From: Acinetobacter venetianus RAG-1 = CIP 110063
GTDB taxonomy: Bacteria; Pseudomonadota; Gammaproteobacteria; Pseudomonadales; Moraxellaceae
Reading direction: 5' to 3'
Assembly: GCF_000368585.1 (NCBI RefSeq)
Contig: NZ_KB849558.1
Coordinates: 1,825,043 to 1,889,042, forward strand
Length of the DNA: 64,000 nucleotides
Within the stretch, counting starts at the first letter, position 1; every line of letters begins with the position of its first letter. The notes under the pieces are model-generated. The model was not told where the DNA came from and made no database searches. It saw nothing but the letters and a program-made list of their open reading frames with translations. The position numbers and the translations under genes were made by a program. Below, piece by piece: positions 18,953 to 29,137 of the stretch.

Positions 18953-19099
18953 GATAGCAACCCCTCATCTTTTATTTCTCACGTAATCATCTTAGCAATA
19001 GGCTTTGTTGCATTGTGTGAAAAATCTTCGGACTATCGTTGTTTCAGTTGCAGAACTCTACTTTTTCTCTTTTACATTGTTGTATAAAATATAGGCGCT

Positions 19100-19128
19100 T
19101 TTAGAATGCAGTAAAAATAAGCTATAAT
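19100..19128 (+). promoter_or_regulatory. Sigma-70-like promoter
   Basis: Perfect -10 hexamer TATAAT at 19123-19128 with a weak -35 (TTTAGA, 19100-19105) at 17-bp spacing. It would start RNA about 25 bases before the ATG at 19161. Confidence 0.6.
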
Positions 19129-19160
19129 GTTCGATTGCCGTTTCTTTAATGTTTTGCTCT

Positions 19161-19583
19161 ATGTCCTACAGCCGAGAAAGTGTTTCTCTTGATTTAGACA
19201 CTGATGTTACACATCAATGTTTTTTGCATCACACCCGTGATGAACATTTGATTGGTATTATCGAGTTTAATAAACCGAGCTATATATTAAAGTGGGGAGA
19301 TCTAGAATATTTCCGTCGTCGTACAGAAGAGTTTTCTGTGATGCCACTACCTGATTGTATCAACGCGATGATCGTTGATATTCGCAATGTACAGCCATTT
19401 TTAGACAATGAAGTGCCGATTCTTCCTTGGCGTTTACTTGAAGAAGACTGTCCTGTGCGTTTGGTTGTTCCACAAGAACGGTTAGAACATTATATTGGTT
19501 TATTTGAACCGACTTGGCTCACGACTGACGTTGATACCGCCATTCAAGAAATCCGTGAATTTATGGATATGTTTGTTCATTAA
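19161..19583 (+). CDS. Conserved protein of unknown function
   Basis: A 140-residue soluble protein starting MSYSRESVSLDLDTDV. It has alternating strands and helices with acidic patches, including YILKWGDLEYFRRRTEEF, PDCINAMIVDIRNVQPFLDNEVPILPW and a C-terminal helix IQEIREFMDMFVH. The alpha/beta pattern is faintly like a STAS-type domain, but no diagnostic residue allows the call. An in-frame ATG at 19149 would add four residues; I prefer 19161 because the likely transcript begins near 19135. Monocistronic. Confidence 0.7.
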   Translation: MSYSRESVSLDLDTDVTHQCFLHHTRDEHLIGIIEFNKPSYILKWGDLEYFRRRTEEFSVMPLPDCINAMIVDIRNVQPFLDNEVPILPWRLLEEDCPVRLVVPQERLEHYIGLFEPTWLTTDVDTAIQEIREFMDMFVH

Positions 19584-19628
19584 ACATATCCATCATCCCT
19601 AACCTATAGCAGCCTTAGCGCTAGTTCA

Positions 19629-20390
19629 TTACCAATAATTCTCTACTGCGATATTCCCTTCACCACGACGATTCATGGTTAAACCGCGTTGTTTAAGCGC
19701 CTCTTTGGTATCCTCCACCATTTGAGGATTACCACAGAGCATCACATGACTAGTTTCAGGATCGAGTGCTAAGCTTACAGACTTTTCTAATTCACCATTT
19801 GCAATCAGAATCGGTAAGCGATCATGTAGTGCTGCATTTGGATCACGCGTAATGATCGGAATAAATTTGAATCCTGAATGTCCTTCACCAAACATTTCAG
19901 CAATTTCCTGAATCCGCTCAACGTAAGCCAACTCTGAGGCTGTACGCACGCTATAGACTAAATTGATATGCTGATATTTAGTCCACGTCTCAAAATCTTG
20001 CAACATAGATAGAAATGGCGCTAAACCCGTCCCTGTGGCCAGTAACCATAAATCTTGCGGTAACGGTTGCTGATAACGCGCCAATGTTAAATAGCCATAA
20101 GATATTTTTTCAAGATAAAGTTCATCGCCAACACTGAGGTGTTGCAAATTCGAAGTGAAAGCACCATCAGGAACAACGATTGAGAAGAACTCTAAGGTTT
20201 CATCAAAGGGCGAAGAAACAACAGAATAAGCTCTCAACACTAGTTCGCCCTCGACCATCAAGCCTATACGGGCAAACTGCCCCGCAGTAAACTTAAAATG
20301 TGCTGGGCGGGTCATCGTGAAGCTAAAAAGATTGTGAGTCCAACGGTGTACAGATAAAACTTTTTCTACGCTAAATTTTTCAATTGACAT
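19629..20390 (-). CDS. fpr: Ferredoxin--NADP reductase
   Basis: A 253-residue cytoplasmic flavoenzyme that moves electrons between NADPH and ferredoxin or flavodoxin. The FAD-binding RAYSVVSSP motif is near residue 54, and the pyridine-nucleotide motif LLATGTGLAPFLSM near residue 117. The later MLCGNPQMVEDTKEAL and the C-terminal VENYW are typical of the bacterial subclass I Fpr. It is divergently transcribed from a LysR gene 84 bp away, the arrangement known for fpr and finR in Pseudomonas, where the regulator induces fpr under oxidative stress. Confidence 0.92.
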   Translation of the reverse strand: MSIEKFSVEKVLSVHRWTHNLFSFTMTRPAHFKFTAGQFARIGLMVEGELVLRAYSVVSSPFDETLEFFSIVVPDGAFTSNLQHLSVGDELYLEKISYGYLTLARYQQPLPQDLWLLATGTGLAPFLSMLQDFETWTKYQHINLVYSVRTASELAYVERIQEIAEMFGEGHSGFKFIPIITRDPNAALHDRLPILIANGELEKSVSLALDPETSHVMLCGNPQMVEDTKEALKQRGLTMNRRGEGNIAVENYW

Positions 20391-20474
20391 GATTTGAACG
20401 TGGCACGAAACAGTAAGCTCATGTTAGCATGATCGAATAATTGATGGATACTCAAAACATTAAGGCTATTTAAC

Positions 20475-21359
20475 ATGCGCATGACCTTACGCCAATTGGC
20501 TGTTTTTGTGGCGGTCGCTCAGGAAGGAACCGTAACCAAAGCTAGTGATGCTGTCCGACTCACCCAAAGTGCGGCAAGTATGGCCTTAGCTGATTTAGAA
20601 GATGGTCTTGGTGCACCTTTGTTTGATCGTTTAGGCAAACGCCTACAACTCAATGATTTAGGACGCTTCCTACTCCCGCAAGCTTTAGAAATTTTAGGTC
20701 GTTGTGAATCATTCGAGCAAGCAGCTAAAGGTGAATTGCAAAGTATTGATTTACGTCTTGGTGCGACACTCACCATCAGTGATTATTTAATGCCTGATCT
20801 GATGGCTGATTTCTTACAGCGCCATCCACAAGCACATCTACAGTTACAAGTCGGTAATACCCGCCAAATGATTGAAGCGGTTAATCAATTCCAACTTGAT
20901 TTAGCATTAATCGAAGGTTCATGCCATTTACCACAATTACAGTGCATTCATTGGCGAGATGACGAGTTAGCTGTGTGTTGTGCACCTGAACACCCATTAG
21001 CGCAATTAAATCGCCCAATCACACCCACTGATTTCCATGATGTTGAATGGATTTTACGTGAAGAAGGTTCAGGTACGCGAGAAGTATTTGATAACGCGAT
21101 TTTGCAAGACCTACCTGACGCAAATATCCGTTTAACACTTGGTCATAACGAAGCTATTTTAAAGATCGTTGCTGGTGGTTTAGGCATGTCGTGTGTATCC
21201 AGACTCGCTATAGAACCTTTAGCTGAAAAAGGACAACTTGTTATTTTAGATACACCTTTTTGGCAACTTACTCGCCCACTCTTTATGCTAGTACATCGTC
21301 AAAAATATCAAGGTCCAGGCCTAAAAGCATTTCTACAGTTTTGTGAAGATCAGGTTTAA
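20475..21359 (+). CDS. finR: LysR-type regulator, probable FinR
   Basis: A 294-residue LysR-family regulator. The N-terminal winged helix is textbook: LRQLAVFVAVAQEGTVTKASDAVRLTQSAASMALADLEDGLGAPLFDR, residues about 5-52. The effector domain begins near 90 (LRLGATLTISDYLMPDLM). The divergent position next to fpr supports FinR, which activates fpr in response to superoxide in Pseudomonas; without this context only the LysR family could be claimed. Its stop codon lies inside a 24-bp palindrome that serves as terminator. Confidence 0.8.
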   Translation: MRMTLRQLAVFVAVAQEGTVTKASDAVRLTQSAASMALADLEDGLGAPLFDRLGKRLQLNDLGRFLLPQALEILGRCESFEQAAKGELQSIDLRLGATLTISDYLMPDLMADFLQRHPQAHLQLQVGNTRQMIEAVNQFQLDLALIEGSCHLPQLQCIHWRDDELAVCCAPEHPLAQLNRPITPTDFHDVEWILREEGSGTREVFDNAILQDLPDANIRLTLGHNEAILKIVAGGLGMSCVSRLAIEPLAEKGQLVILDTPFWQLTRPLFMLVHRQKYQGPGLKAFLQFCEDQV

Positions 21360-21374
21360 ACCTGATCTTTTTTA
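21346..21374 (+). terminator. Terminator overlapping the finR stop codon
   Basis: A perfect 24-bp palindrome (AAGATCAGGTTT and its complement, 21346-21369) followed by further T residues. The TAA of the LysR gene (21357-21359) is inside the stem, so the last codons are constrained by RNA structure. Confidence 0.85.
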
Positions 21375-22076
21375 TCTCCAACGAGAATCATTTTCACACG
21401 GTTCTCCGTCATTATCACCATCCATTTTAGTATTCGGACAGTTTCTAACAAACCATCGAGCTTCCTCAAGCGACCTCATTTGTGAACAGTGCTGTCGTCC
21501 ATCACAACTAAATTTTTGAGTTGCAGTTACAGGCGATGCATTATACGTTTGTACTTGCGGAGTTGATGGTGCTTTCAAAGCGTGTTCCGTCTTTTCCGAG
21601 AGTTTAACTTCAGGCAGCTCACCCACTGCTTCTCGTTGTTGCTCAACTATTCTTTTTTGCTCTTCAATTAATTGAGCCGTTTTCAATGCTTTGGCTTGTT
21701 GAAAAGTTTGATACTTTTGGAAAACGAGCCTTGCTAAAATCGCAATGATAATAAGACCAACGATGGTAAATGTCAGCCCCTTTTTACTACTCTGAGTAGG
21801 TTTTAACATCAGCTTTGAATCACTTGCTCCATTATCAGAATAATTTGGATAGTTTGTACTAACTGTCTTCAAATCCAAGCGTACAATATTTGCCGCTTTA
21901 AATTTTCCATTATCCTCAACAATCAAAAACTTTAGCTTTTCACCAATCTTAGGTTCGCCTGCTGTTTTAGGAAAATCTTTAATATGGAAGAAAACATCAG
22001 CGTGATCACCATCAACGTCAATAAAGCCAAAACCTCTTTCTGTATTGTATTTTTTAATTTTTCCCTCAAGAAACAT
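21372..22076 (-). CDS. Cold-shock domain, TM helix and Excalibur domain fusion
   Basis: A 234-residue protein with an unusual order of parts. Residues 1-70 form a cold-shock nucleic-acid-binding domain (GKIKKYNTERGFGFIDVDG, DVFFHIKDF). A hydrophobic helix follows at about 103-122 (FTIVGLIIIAILARLVF), then a Gln/Glu/Lys-rich coiled region. The C-terminal 45 residues have paired cysteines and end in DGDNDGEPCE, the calcium-binding Excalibur signature. With the cold-shock domain in the cytosol, the Excalibur part would face the periplasm. The neighbouring gene upstream encodes a free cold-shock domain of the same branch. Function unknown; signalling or envelope-linked RNA binding is speculation. 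Confidence 0.8.
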   Translation of the reverse strand: MFLEGKIKKYNTERGFGFIDVDGDHADVFFHIKDFPKTAGEPKIGEKLKFLIVEDNGKFKAANIVRLDLKTVSTNYPNYSDNGASDSKLMLKPTQSSKKGLTFTIVGLIIIAILARLVFQKYQTFQQAKALKTAQLIEEQKRIVEQQREAVGELPEVKLSEKTEHALKAPSTPQVQTYNASPVTATQKFSCDGRQHCSQMRSLEEARWFVRNCPNTKMDGDNDGEPCENDSRWR

Positions 22077-22110
22077 CTTTCACACTCTATTTTTATATTG
22101 ATACTATTCT

Positions 22111-22142
22111 AATAAAAAAGAGGCTAAAAAGCCTCTTTTTCC
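22111..22142 (-). terminator. Rho-independent terminator
   Basis: Perfect stem AAAGAGGC / GCCTCTTT with A- and T-runs on both sides, right after the cold-shock gene at 22161-22454 and before the fusion gene. It should separate the two transcripts. Confidence 0.85.
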
Positions 22143-22160
22143 ATGATATTTCAATGAAAA

Positions 22161-22454
22161 TCAACGTCTAAAATTTGATAATAATTCCGATGTAATCGCT
22201 TTATTATGATTTGAGATTTGAGTTTTCTTGGTTTTTGCTGGATTTGGATCAACACGCTCAATCTGAATCGCTTTAAACTTACCTTGATTTTCTACTACAG
22301 CAAATTTCACTTTTTCATTGCGCTTAGGCTCACCTTCTTCCGCAGGGAAATCTGAAATATGAAAAAAGACATCACCCTCAGTTGTACCTATAAAACCAAA
22401 ACCCTTGTCAGGATTATATTGTTTTACTTTGCCTTGATAAAAATCTTGTTTCAT
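22161..22454 (-). CDS. Cold-shock-domain protein
   Basis: A 97-residue protein with one cold-shock domain at residues 5-70 (GKVKQYNPDKGFGFIGTTEGDVFFHISDF); both RNP motifs, KGFGFI and DVFFH, are intact. A basic tail of 27 residues follows. The domain is much closer to that of the fusion gene downstream (shared GEPKxxEKxKFxVVExxGKFKAxxIxR pattern) than to ordinary CspA proteins, so the two arose by duplication. It probably binds single-stranded RNA or DNA in the cytoplasm. Confidence 0.85.
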   Translation of the reverse strand: MKQDFYQGKVKQYNPDKGFGFIGTTEGDVFFHISDFPAEEGEPKRNEKVKFAVVENQGKFKAIQIERVDPNPAKTKKTQISNHNKAITSELLSNFRR

Positions 22455-22502
22455 GACGTTTACCCTACTTTTAAAAACCGATATTCATAGTATATAGAAA
22501 AT

Positions 22503-22560
22503 AAAAAAAGAGACTTTAGATCTCTCATAAAATTTATGACAAGATCTTGTCTCTTTTATT
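22503..22560 (-). terminator. Terminator of upp
   Basis: On the minus strand AAAAGAGAC pairs with GTCTCTTTT around an inner AGATCT/AGATCT pairing, then a T-run. It lies directly after the upp stop. Confidence 0.8.
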
Positions 22561-22572
22561 TATTTTTAAAAA

Positions 22573-23208
22573 TTAATCTTTTTGGACGCTACCAAAAATC
22601 TTATCGCCAGCATCACCTAAACCAGGCACGATATAGCCATCTTCATTTAAGCCTTGATCGATTGAAGCTGTATAAATGCGTACATCAGGATGTGCGGCTT
22701 CTACTTTTGCAATTCCTTCAGGTGCAGCAACAAGAACCATCACACGAATATCCTTACAACCGCTTGCTTTTAAAACGTCAATCGCCGCGATTAGAGAGTT
22801 ACCAGTCGCCAACATTGGATCAATAATCATGGCAATACGATTCGCAACATCAGGGACTAATTTTTTATAGTAGGTACGAACTTCTAAAGTTTCTTCGTCA
22901 CGCTCTAAGCCCAAAACACTGACTTTAGCACTTGGGATCAAGTTCAGCACCCCTTCTAGCATGCCAATACCAGCACGAAGAATCGGTACAATGGTGATTT
23001 TTTTTCCTGCGATACGTTGAGTTGAAACTTTCCCTGCCCATCCATCAATTTCATGATCAACAACAGGAAGATCCTTTGTTGCTTCATAGGTCAATAACAT
23101 CGTGACTTCTTGCGCTAACTCACGAAAGTTCTTGGTACTAATGTCTGAACGACGTAATAGACCAAGTTTATGGCGAATAAGCGGATGACGAATTTCTTGG
23201 ATAGACAC
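22573..23208 (-). CDS. upp: Uracil phosphoribosyltransferase
   Basis: A 211-residue cytosolic salvage enzyme making UMP from uracil and PRPP. The PRPP-binding signature [21 protein letters not shown] is near residues 126-146, and the uracil-contacting [14 protein letters not shown] is at the C-terminus. I start at the GTG at 23206-23208 ([16 protein letters not shown]), which matches the family start; the open frame to 23283 would run through the nuo terminator. An AGG lies about nine bases upstream. It is separated from the nuo operon by that terminator, so it has its own promoter. Confidence 0.93.
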   Translation of the reverse strand: MSIQEIRHPLIRHKLGLLRRSDISTKNFRELAQEVTMLLTYEATKDLPVVDHEIDGWAGKVSTQRIAGKKITIVPILRAGIGMLEGVLNLIPSAKVSVLGLERDEETLEVRTYYKKLVPDVANRIAMIIDPMLATGNSLIAAIDVLKASGCKDIRVMVLVAAPEGIAKVEAAHPDVRIYTASIDQGLNEDGYIVPGLGDAGDKIFGSVQKD

Positions 23209-23267
23209 GAGTGGGTACCTAGGTAATGTTAATCTTTGGCTATTATAAAGTGTTTTTTTACTCTTCA

Positions 23268-23301
23268 ATAAAAAAGCCCCCAATTTTTGGAGGCTTTTTT
23301 G
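23268..23301 (-). terminator. Terminator of the nuo operon
   Basis: Stem AAAAAAGCCTCC / GGGGGCTTTTTT with one wobble pair and an AT-rich loop, 15 bp after the nuoN stop. Confidence 0.88.
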
Positions 23302-23315
23302 TACAAATCAGATAA

Positions 23316-24812
23316 TTACTGTTGTTGTGACAACATAAAATGCAATGGAGAAAGAATCTCTGCCTTCAATGCTAAGTTAATCATTGGATCAGGATAGATA
23401 CCTAGGAATAACACAAGCAATGCAGCACCTAATACCATGATACCGCCTACTTTAGTACCCCAATGTGCATCAGCATCAATACGTGGTACGTCTGGTGGTG
23501 TCATATACATCACAACCATTACACGTAAATAGTAGTATAAACCGATACCACTACCCACCACGATCATTGCAGCTAAGAACCAGTGTTGTGTTGTCACCGC
23601 AGCCATAACGACGAGGAACTTACCAATGAAGCCTGCTGTTAGTGGAATACCCGCTAAAGACAACATCATCACAGTAAGCGTTGCAGTTAAAATCGGACGG
23701 CGCCAGAACAAACCACGGTAGTCTGCAAGGCTTTCAGCCTCATCAACGTTGTTGTATGGACTCGACATTAAAGCAACTGCACCGAATGCACCAATTGTCG
23801 TTAATACATAAGTGATCACATAAACAGTTACACTACCTAGGCTTGCATAAGTCATGCTGAGTAATGCAATCAGTAAATAACCAAAGTGTGCAATTGATGA
23901 ATAACCTAAAATACGTTTTAAGTTCACTTGACGCACAGCAAGTAAGTTACCCACCAAGATCGATAACACTGCAATCACGATTAACACAGTAACTAGCGAT
24001 TCAACTAAGATCGCACCTGAAGTTAATAAGTAACGTACAAACAGGCCAATCGTTGCAACTTTTGCAGCCGTTGCCAAGAATGTCGCCATTGGTGCTGGCG
24101 CACCTGCATATACATCTGGCGTCCATTTATGGAATGGTGCAAGTGAAAGTTTAAATGCAACTGCAAAGATGATTAAGCCTAAGCCTAATAACACCATTGG
24201 CTGTTTAATCGCAGTCATCAACGCTTGAACAGAATCATAGAATGACAATGAACCTGTGTACGCATAGATATATGCCATACCCATGAGCAACATTGCAGAG
24301 GCCGTTGCTGAAAGTACAAGATATTTAATCCCTGCTTCCAAAGACTGACTACGTTGATACGTGTACGCCAACATGCCGTATACAGGAATAGACATCAACT
24401 CTAAGCTGATGAAAAAAGCCGCATAGTGAGAGCTTGCCACCAATAACATTGCACCTACTACTGAAGACAGTAGCAAGATGTAAAGTTCTTCGCGGTTTTC
24501 TTTATAGGTCTCAATATAAGCGTGTGACAAGGTACAGCACGCTAATGCAGCAATCAAAATCAAGAATTGATAGAGCATGGTAAATGGATCAACCATAAAC
24601 ATGCCCATAACATTTACAGGTGCGAAATGTCCTGTATATGCAGTGTATGCGATATAAATTGCAGCGAGGTTTAAACCTACCACTGAAGTTGTCGCGATAA
24701 GATTGTGATTACGTTTGATCGCAGTCAACAACATCACAACAATTGCAGTCAATGCCACAATCATTACTGGAGCAAGAGGCATTAGCTCAGAAAAAGAAAT
24801 TGTGAAGTTCAT
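23316..24812 (-). CDS. nuoN: NADH:quinone oxidoreductase subunit N
   Basis: A 498-residue antiporter-like membrane subunit of complex I, about 14 helices. Conserved charged helices are visible: YIETYKENREELYILLL..., the Lys in LAPFHKWTPDVYAGAPAP and MASSPYNNVDEAESLADYRGL. It contributes one of the proton paths. Last gene of the operon, three bases after nuoM, followed directly by the operon terminator. Confidence 0.95.
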   Translation of the reverse strand: MNFTISFSELMPLAPVMIVALTAIVVMLLTAIKRNHNLIATTSVVGLNLAAIYIAYTAYTGHFAPVNVMGMFMVDPFTMLYQFLILIAALACCTLSHAYIETYKENREELYILLLSSVVGAMLLVASSHYAAFFISLELMSIPVYGMLAYTYQRSQSLEAGIKYLVLSATASAMLLMGMAYIYAYTGSLSFYDSVQALMTAIKQPMVLLGLGLIIFAVAFKLSLAPFHKWTPDVYAGAPAPMATFLATAAKVATIGLFVRYLLTSGAILVESLVTVLIVIAVLSILVGNLLAVRQVNLKRILGYSSIAHFGYLLIALLSMTYASLGSVTVYVITYVLTTIGAFGAVALMSSPYNNVDEAESLADYRGLFWRRPILTATLTVMMLSLAGIPLTAGFIGKFLVVMAAVTTQHWFLAAMIVVGSGIGLYYYLRVMVVMYMTPPDVPRIDADAHWGTKVGGIMVLGAALLVLFLGIYPDPMINLALKAEILSPLHFMLSQQQ

Positions 24813-24815
24813 GAT

Positions 24816-26414
24816 TTATTGCATCTCCACATGTTCAAGTTGAGTTGCAGCCTGTTGAACAGTTTCAACAACTTCTTGTACTGGCATATAACTATTTACT
24901 AACCATTGCATGCTTGAATGAGACATATCCAAGAATGTTTGTGGGTAAATACCTAACCAAACTAGACCGATCACACAGATCATCAAAATACCAACTTCAC
25001 GCGCTGATAAATCTTTCAATGGACTTGTATAGTGCTGCTTTTGTTCTGGATTCGGCTCACCAAACAATGCTTTGTGAATCAGAATCAGACCATAAAGACC
25101 CGCAAATACCAAGCTCACTGCTGCAATGATAGTGAAAGCTGGGTAAGCTTTGAATGAACCCATAAGAATCAGGAATTCACCGATAAAGTTACCTAGACCT
25201 GGTACACCAACAAGTGCTGCAACAAAGAACATCAAGAAGAATGGTAAGTATTGAAGCTGACCACGTAAACCGCCCATCAAGCGTAAATCACGTGTATGTA
25301 AACGCTCATAAACTTGACCCGACATAATGAACAATGCCGCAGATGACAAGCCATGTGCCAACATCATGATCATTAAACCTTGGAAAGTCAGTATATTACC
25401 TGCGTAGATAGCAAGTAAAATGAAACCCATGTGCGAAATAGACGTGTACGCAAGTAAGCGTTTCATATCTGTTTGTTGGTACGCTAAGAATGCACCGTAG
25501 AAAATACCAATCAAGCCCAGAATAATTGCGATATCCGCAAATTGTGCTGATGCTGCTGGGAAGAATGGAATAACGAAACGAAGCAAACCATACGCAGCCG
25601 TTTTAATCAAAATACCTGCTAAATCCACAGAACCCGCTGTTGGTGCTTGCGCGTGCGCATCAGGCAACCAACCGTGTAATGGGAATACTGGTAATTTCAC
25701 CGCAAAACCAATGAAGAAACACAGCATGAATGCATAAGCAACTTCAGGTGGTAAGTGGTTCGCAACAGCTAATAAATAGTTGTAATCAAAGCCGATCATA
25801 CCTGTCATCATGTATCCATAGACAACAAGTCCTAAGATACCAATCAACATGATCAAACCAGCGATTTGAGTATATAAGAAGAATTTGGTAGCAGCGTAAA
25901 CACGTGAACGACCATTCGAACCCTTATGACCCCATAACGCAATCAAGAAGTAGATTGGTACAAGCATCATCTCCCAGAAGAAGAAGAACAAGAATAAGTC
26001 AATCGCCAAGAATACACCGATTACCCCACCTAAACTCCAAAGGAGGTTTAAGTGGAAGAACCCAACATTCTTTTGGATCTCGCCCCATGAACAACCAACT
26101 GCAAGCACACCAAGTAATGCAGTGAGGAGCACCATAAGAAGAGATAAACCATCCACCGCTAAGTGAATGCTAATACCGAGAGTTTGAATCCAAGGAAGAT
26201 GGAATTCTGCTGCCCAAGTTGGGACTTTACCGCCCAACTCGTAGCTATATGTACCGCTTTGCCAAAGTGCAATGCCCAAACCAAAGGTAATGAGCATACC
26301 GATTAAGGCAATCCAACGTGGTAGTTGTTGGTCGAATTTATCAACCAACCAACAAATAAAACCAGCAATGAAAGGAACTAAAATCAGTGCGGGTAAAATT
26401 AAATTGTTTTCCAT
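24816..26414 (-). CDS. nuoM: NADH:quinone oxidoreductase subunit M
   Basis: A 532-residue antiporter-like membrane subunit of complex I. Signature blocks include FFFWEMMLVPIYFLIALWG with the conserved glutamate, AVKLPVFPLHGWLPDAHAQAPTAGSV and MKRLLAYTSISHMGF. I start at the ATG at 26414 (MENNLILPAL), one base after the nuoL stop; the open frame reaches 26429 but that would overlap nuoL. Confidence 0.95.
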   Translation of the reverse strand: MENNLILPALILVPFIAGFICWLVDKFDQQLPRWIALIGMLITFGLGIALWQSGTYSYELGGKVPTWAAEFHLPWIQTLGISIHLAVDGLSLLMVLLTALLGVLAVGCSWGEIQKNVGFFHLNLLWSLGGVIGVFLAIDLFLFFFFWEMMLVPIYFLIALWGHKGSNGRSRVYAATKFFLYTQIAGLIMLIGILGLVVYGYMMTGMIGFDYNYLLAVANHLPPEVAYAFMLCFFIGFAVKLPVFPLHGWLPDAHAQAPTAGSVDLAGILIKTAAYGLLRFVIPFFPAASAQFADIAIILGLIGIFYGAFLAYQQTDMKRLLAYTSISHMGFILLAIYAGNILTFQGLMIMMLAHGLSSAALFIMSGQVYERLHTRDLRLMGGLRGQLQYLPFFLMFFVAALVGVPGLGNFIGEFLILMGSFKAYPAFTIIAAVSLVFAGLYGLILIHKALFGEPNPEQKQHYTSPLKDLSAREVGILMICVIGLVWLGIYPQTFLDMSHSSMQWLVNSYMPVQEVVETVQQAATQLEHVEMQ

Positions 26415-26415
26415 T

Positions 26416-28311
26416 TTATTTCCCCACAACCTGAATAACGATCAAGATCATCAATAACACCACTACACCGAGTGACATGCTTGATGCGTATTCACGTAAT
26501 GAACCTGTCTGACGTGAACTTGTAAAGCTATTTCCACCTTTCACGATTGCAGGAAGCACCAGCCATAAACCATCAACTGGATCACGACCTAAGATTTTAG
26601 CAATCAATAAATAAGGTTTTACAAATACGATGTCATACAAAGCATCAAAACCAAATGCTGTACGGCAGATATGTGCTAAACCAGAACCCAATGACGTTTG
26701 AGCAAAAGATTTAACCGCACCATAAGCAAAGGCAAATAAGAAAATACCAACCGCTAAACCAGCAAGTGCAATACCACTTGCTAAATGCTCAGCATGTGCA
26801 ACAGCAGCTTCTAATGTTTCAGGAACAACAAAACTTGGAATACTTGCAGTCGTCAATAATTTTGCAACTGGCGCTTGAAGGAAATAGCCAATTCCTGTTG
26901 ATAACACAGCAAGAATCGCAAGCGGTGCCCAGTAAGTCACGCCATGAATGGCATGTGCATGGGTTTTTTCTTCGCCGAAGAATACCACCCAGATTAAACG
27001 GAAAGTATAGATAGACGTTAAGAATGCACCTGCAACACCAAACCAGTACAAAGTATTGTAAAGTGGAAGATTTGCAATTGTAGACTGTGCATATACGGCA
27101 CCCAAGATCGCATCTTTAGAGAAGAAGCCAACAGTCACGATTGGAAGCGCGGCTAATGCACCACCACCGATCACAAAACACCAGAATACGAATGGAATCT
27201 TATGACGTAATCCACCCATTTTGAAAATGTTTTGTTCGTGATGACATGCCAAAATCACTGCACCTGAAGAAAGGAACAATAACGCTTTGAAGAATGCATG
27301 AGCCAACATATGGAACAAACCAGCTTGGTACGCTTCAGCACCCACAGCCATGAACATATAACCGAGCTGACTCATAGTTGAGTATGCCAAGATACGTTTG
27401 ATATCGGTTTGCACCAATGCCGCAAAACCAGCAACCAGTAAAGTCACAGCACCTGTAATCGAGATGAACTGCATTACTTCTGGCGCCATTTCCATCACAG
27501 AGAACATACGGCAGCATAAGTACACACCCGCTGTAACCATTGTTGCAGCATGGATCAATGCAGATACTGGTGTAGGACCAGCCATCGCATCAGCTAACCA
27601 AGTTTGTAATGGAATTTGCGCTGATTTACCCGCCGCACCTAAGAACAACATCAATGCTGTCCAGATCGACAATGATGAGCTTTGCGTCATTACAGTTGCT
27701 GCATTTTCAACGATGTACTGTGTATTCAACGTACCAAATTGTTGATAGAGCAAGAACAATGCGATGAGTAAAAATACGTCACCCACACGTGTTACTGTAA
27801 ATGCTTTGATTGCTGCCCAACCATTTGCAGGGTTAGAGTAGTAGAAACCAATCAACAGATATGAGCACAGACCAACACCTTCCCAACCTAAGAACAATAA
27901 CGCTAAGTTATCACCCAATACCAACAACAACATGCTGGCAACGAATAGGTTGAAATAAGAGAAGAAACGCGCATAACCTTCTTCACCACGCATATACCAT
28001 GATGCGAAAATATGAATCAGGAAACCCACACCTGTGATCATGCCTGTCATGAGTAATGACAAACCATCCAAGTGTAAACTGATACCTGGCTCAAAACCGC
28101 CAACACTGAACCAAGTCCAAAGGTGTTGAACAAACACTGCTTCGCCGCTGTTGGTAAATGCAATACCTGCAATTAAAGCAAATAGAGCAGATAAACCAAC
28201 TGTACCCACACCAATAATAGCGGCAACATTTTCAGAGAGTTTGTCACGCCCTGCCGCTAACAGGATAAAACCAATGAGCGGAAATAAAACGGTTAAATAT
28301 AATGTACTCAT
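26416..28311 (-). CDS. nuoL: NADH:quinone oxidoreductase subunit L
   Basis: A 631-residue largest membrane subunit of complex I, carrying the third antiporter-like module and the long lateral helix that ends in a final membrane anchor (about 600-628). Key blocks are [57 protein letters not shown] and [15 protein letters not shown]. It overlaps nuoK by four bases, so translation is probably coupled. Confidence 0.95.
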   Translation of the reverse strand: MSTLYLTVLFPLIGFILLAAGRDKLSENVAAIIGVGTVGLSALFALIAGIAFTNSGEAVFVQHLWTWFSVGGFEPGISLHLDGLSLLMTGMITGVGFLIHIFASWYMRGEEGYARFFSYFNLFVASMLLLVLGDNLALLFLGWEGVGLCSYLLIGFYYSNPANGWAAIKAFTVTRVGDVFLLIALFLLYQQFGTLNTQYIVENAATVMTQSSSLSIWTALMLFLGAAGKSAQIPLQTWLADAMAGPTPVSALIHAATMVTAGVYLCCRMFSVMEMAPEVMQFISITGAVTLLVAGFAALVQTDIKRILAYSTMSQLGYMFMAVGAEAYQAGLFHMLAHAFFKALLFLSSGAVILACHHEQNIFKMGGLRHKIPFVFWCFVIGGGALAALPIVTVGFFSKDAILGAVYAQSTIANLPLYNTLYWFGVAGAFLTSIYTFRLIWVVFFGEEKTHAHAIHGVTYWAPLAILAVLSTGIGYFLQAPVAKLLTTASIPSFVVPETLEAAVAHAEHLASGIALAGLAVGIFLFAFAYGAVKSFAQTSLGSGLAHICRTAFGFDALYDIVFVKPYLLIAKILGRDPVDGLWLVLPAIVKGGNSFTSSRQTGSLREYASSMSLGVVVLLMILIVIQVVGK

Positions 28312-28616
28312 CCGCGCATCTCACTAGCAGCATCCACATCCAAGTGATGGAAGCGATGATAAAACTGAAGGACGATCGCAAGACCGATACACGCCTCTGC
28401 AGCAGCAAGCGTCAGAATCAAGATGAACATGATTTGTCCATCTGGCTGCGCCCAAACGCTACCCGCTAAAACAAATGCTAACGCAGCAGCATTCATCATC
28501 ACTTCGAGGCTCATAAGCATAAATAAAAAGTTACGTCGTACCATTACACCGTAAAAACCCAGTGCAAAAAGGATGGTCGCAACGATCAAACCATGTTCTA
28601 AAGGGATGTGTCCCAT
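28308..28616 (-). CDS. nuoK: NADH:quinone oxidoreductase subunit K
   Basis: A 102-residue subunit with three membrane helices and the two conserved membrane glutamates in [15 protein letters not shown] and [17 protein letters not shown]. These form part of the E-channel linking the quinone site to the antiporters. It overlaps nuoJ by one base and nuoL by four. Confidence 0.95.
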   Translation of the reverse strand: MGHIPLEHGLIVATILFALGFYGVMVRRNFLFMLMSLEVMMNAAALAFVLAGSVWAQPDGQIMFILILTLAAAEACIGLAIVLQFYHRFHHLDVDAASEMRG

Positions 28617-29137
28617 TATTCTTTATCCTCTTCTGCACCTGGTTCACGTTTGCCTAAGTGGAATGCTGCAACAAGTGCTGCAAGCAATAACATCGCGGCA
28701 ACTTCTACCAATAATAGATAGTGAGTAAATAGTGCTTGGCCGACTGCTTTAGGCCCAACAATTTCTGTACCCATAGGTGCAGAAATTGTGGTGTATTCAC
28801 CGCCTAGCATCCATACCAAAATTAAGCCTAAAATAAAGCTCAACATTGCTGGATAAGCCCAAGCATCCGAAGACAACCATTTGCTTTCTTGTTCAATCGT
28901 ATCTTGTCCAAGATTCAACATCATGACAACGAAGACGAACAAAACCATGATCGCACCAGCATAAACAATGATCTCAAGCGCAGCCGCAAACGGCGCGCCC
29001 ACGATCATGAAAATACCAGCAACAGCAAGAAGTGAAACGATCAAACTTAAAAGTGCATGCACTGGATTCGTATTGGTTACAACACGAACTGTTGAAACGA
29101 TGGCCACGAGCGCCATCAAATAAAATGGCCACATCAT
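28616..29137 (-). CDS. nuoJ: NADH:quinone oxidoreductase subunit J
   Basis: A 173-residue, five-helix membrane subunit of complex I. The third helix has the family motif [25 protein letters not shown], whose pi-bulge changes in active turnover. It overlaps nuoI by four bases and nuoK by one. Confidence 0.94.
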   Translation of the reverse strand: MMWPFYLMALVAIVSTVRVVTNTNPVHALLSLIVSLLAVAGIFMIVGAPFAAALEIIVYAGAIMVLFVFVVMMLNLGQDTIEQESKWLSSDAWAYPAMLSFILGLILVWMLGGEYTTISAPMGTEIVGPKAVGQALFTHYLLLVEVAAMLLLAALVAAFHLGKREPGAEEDKE

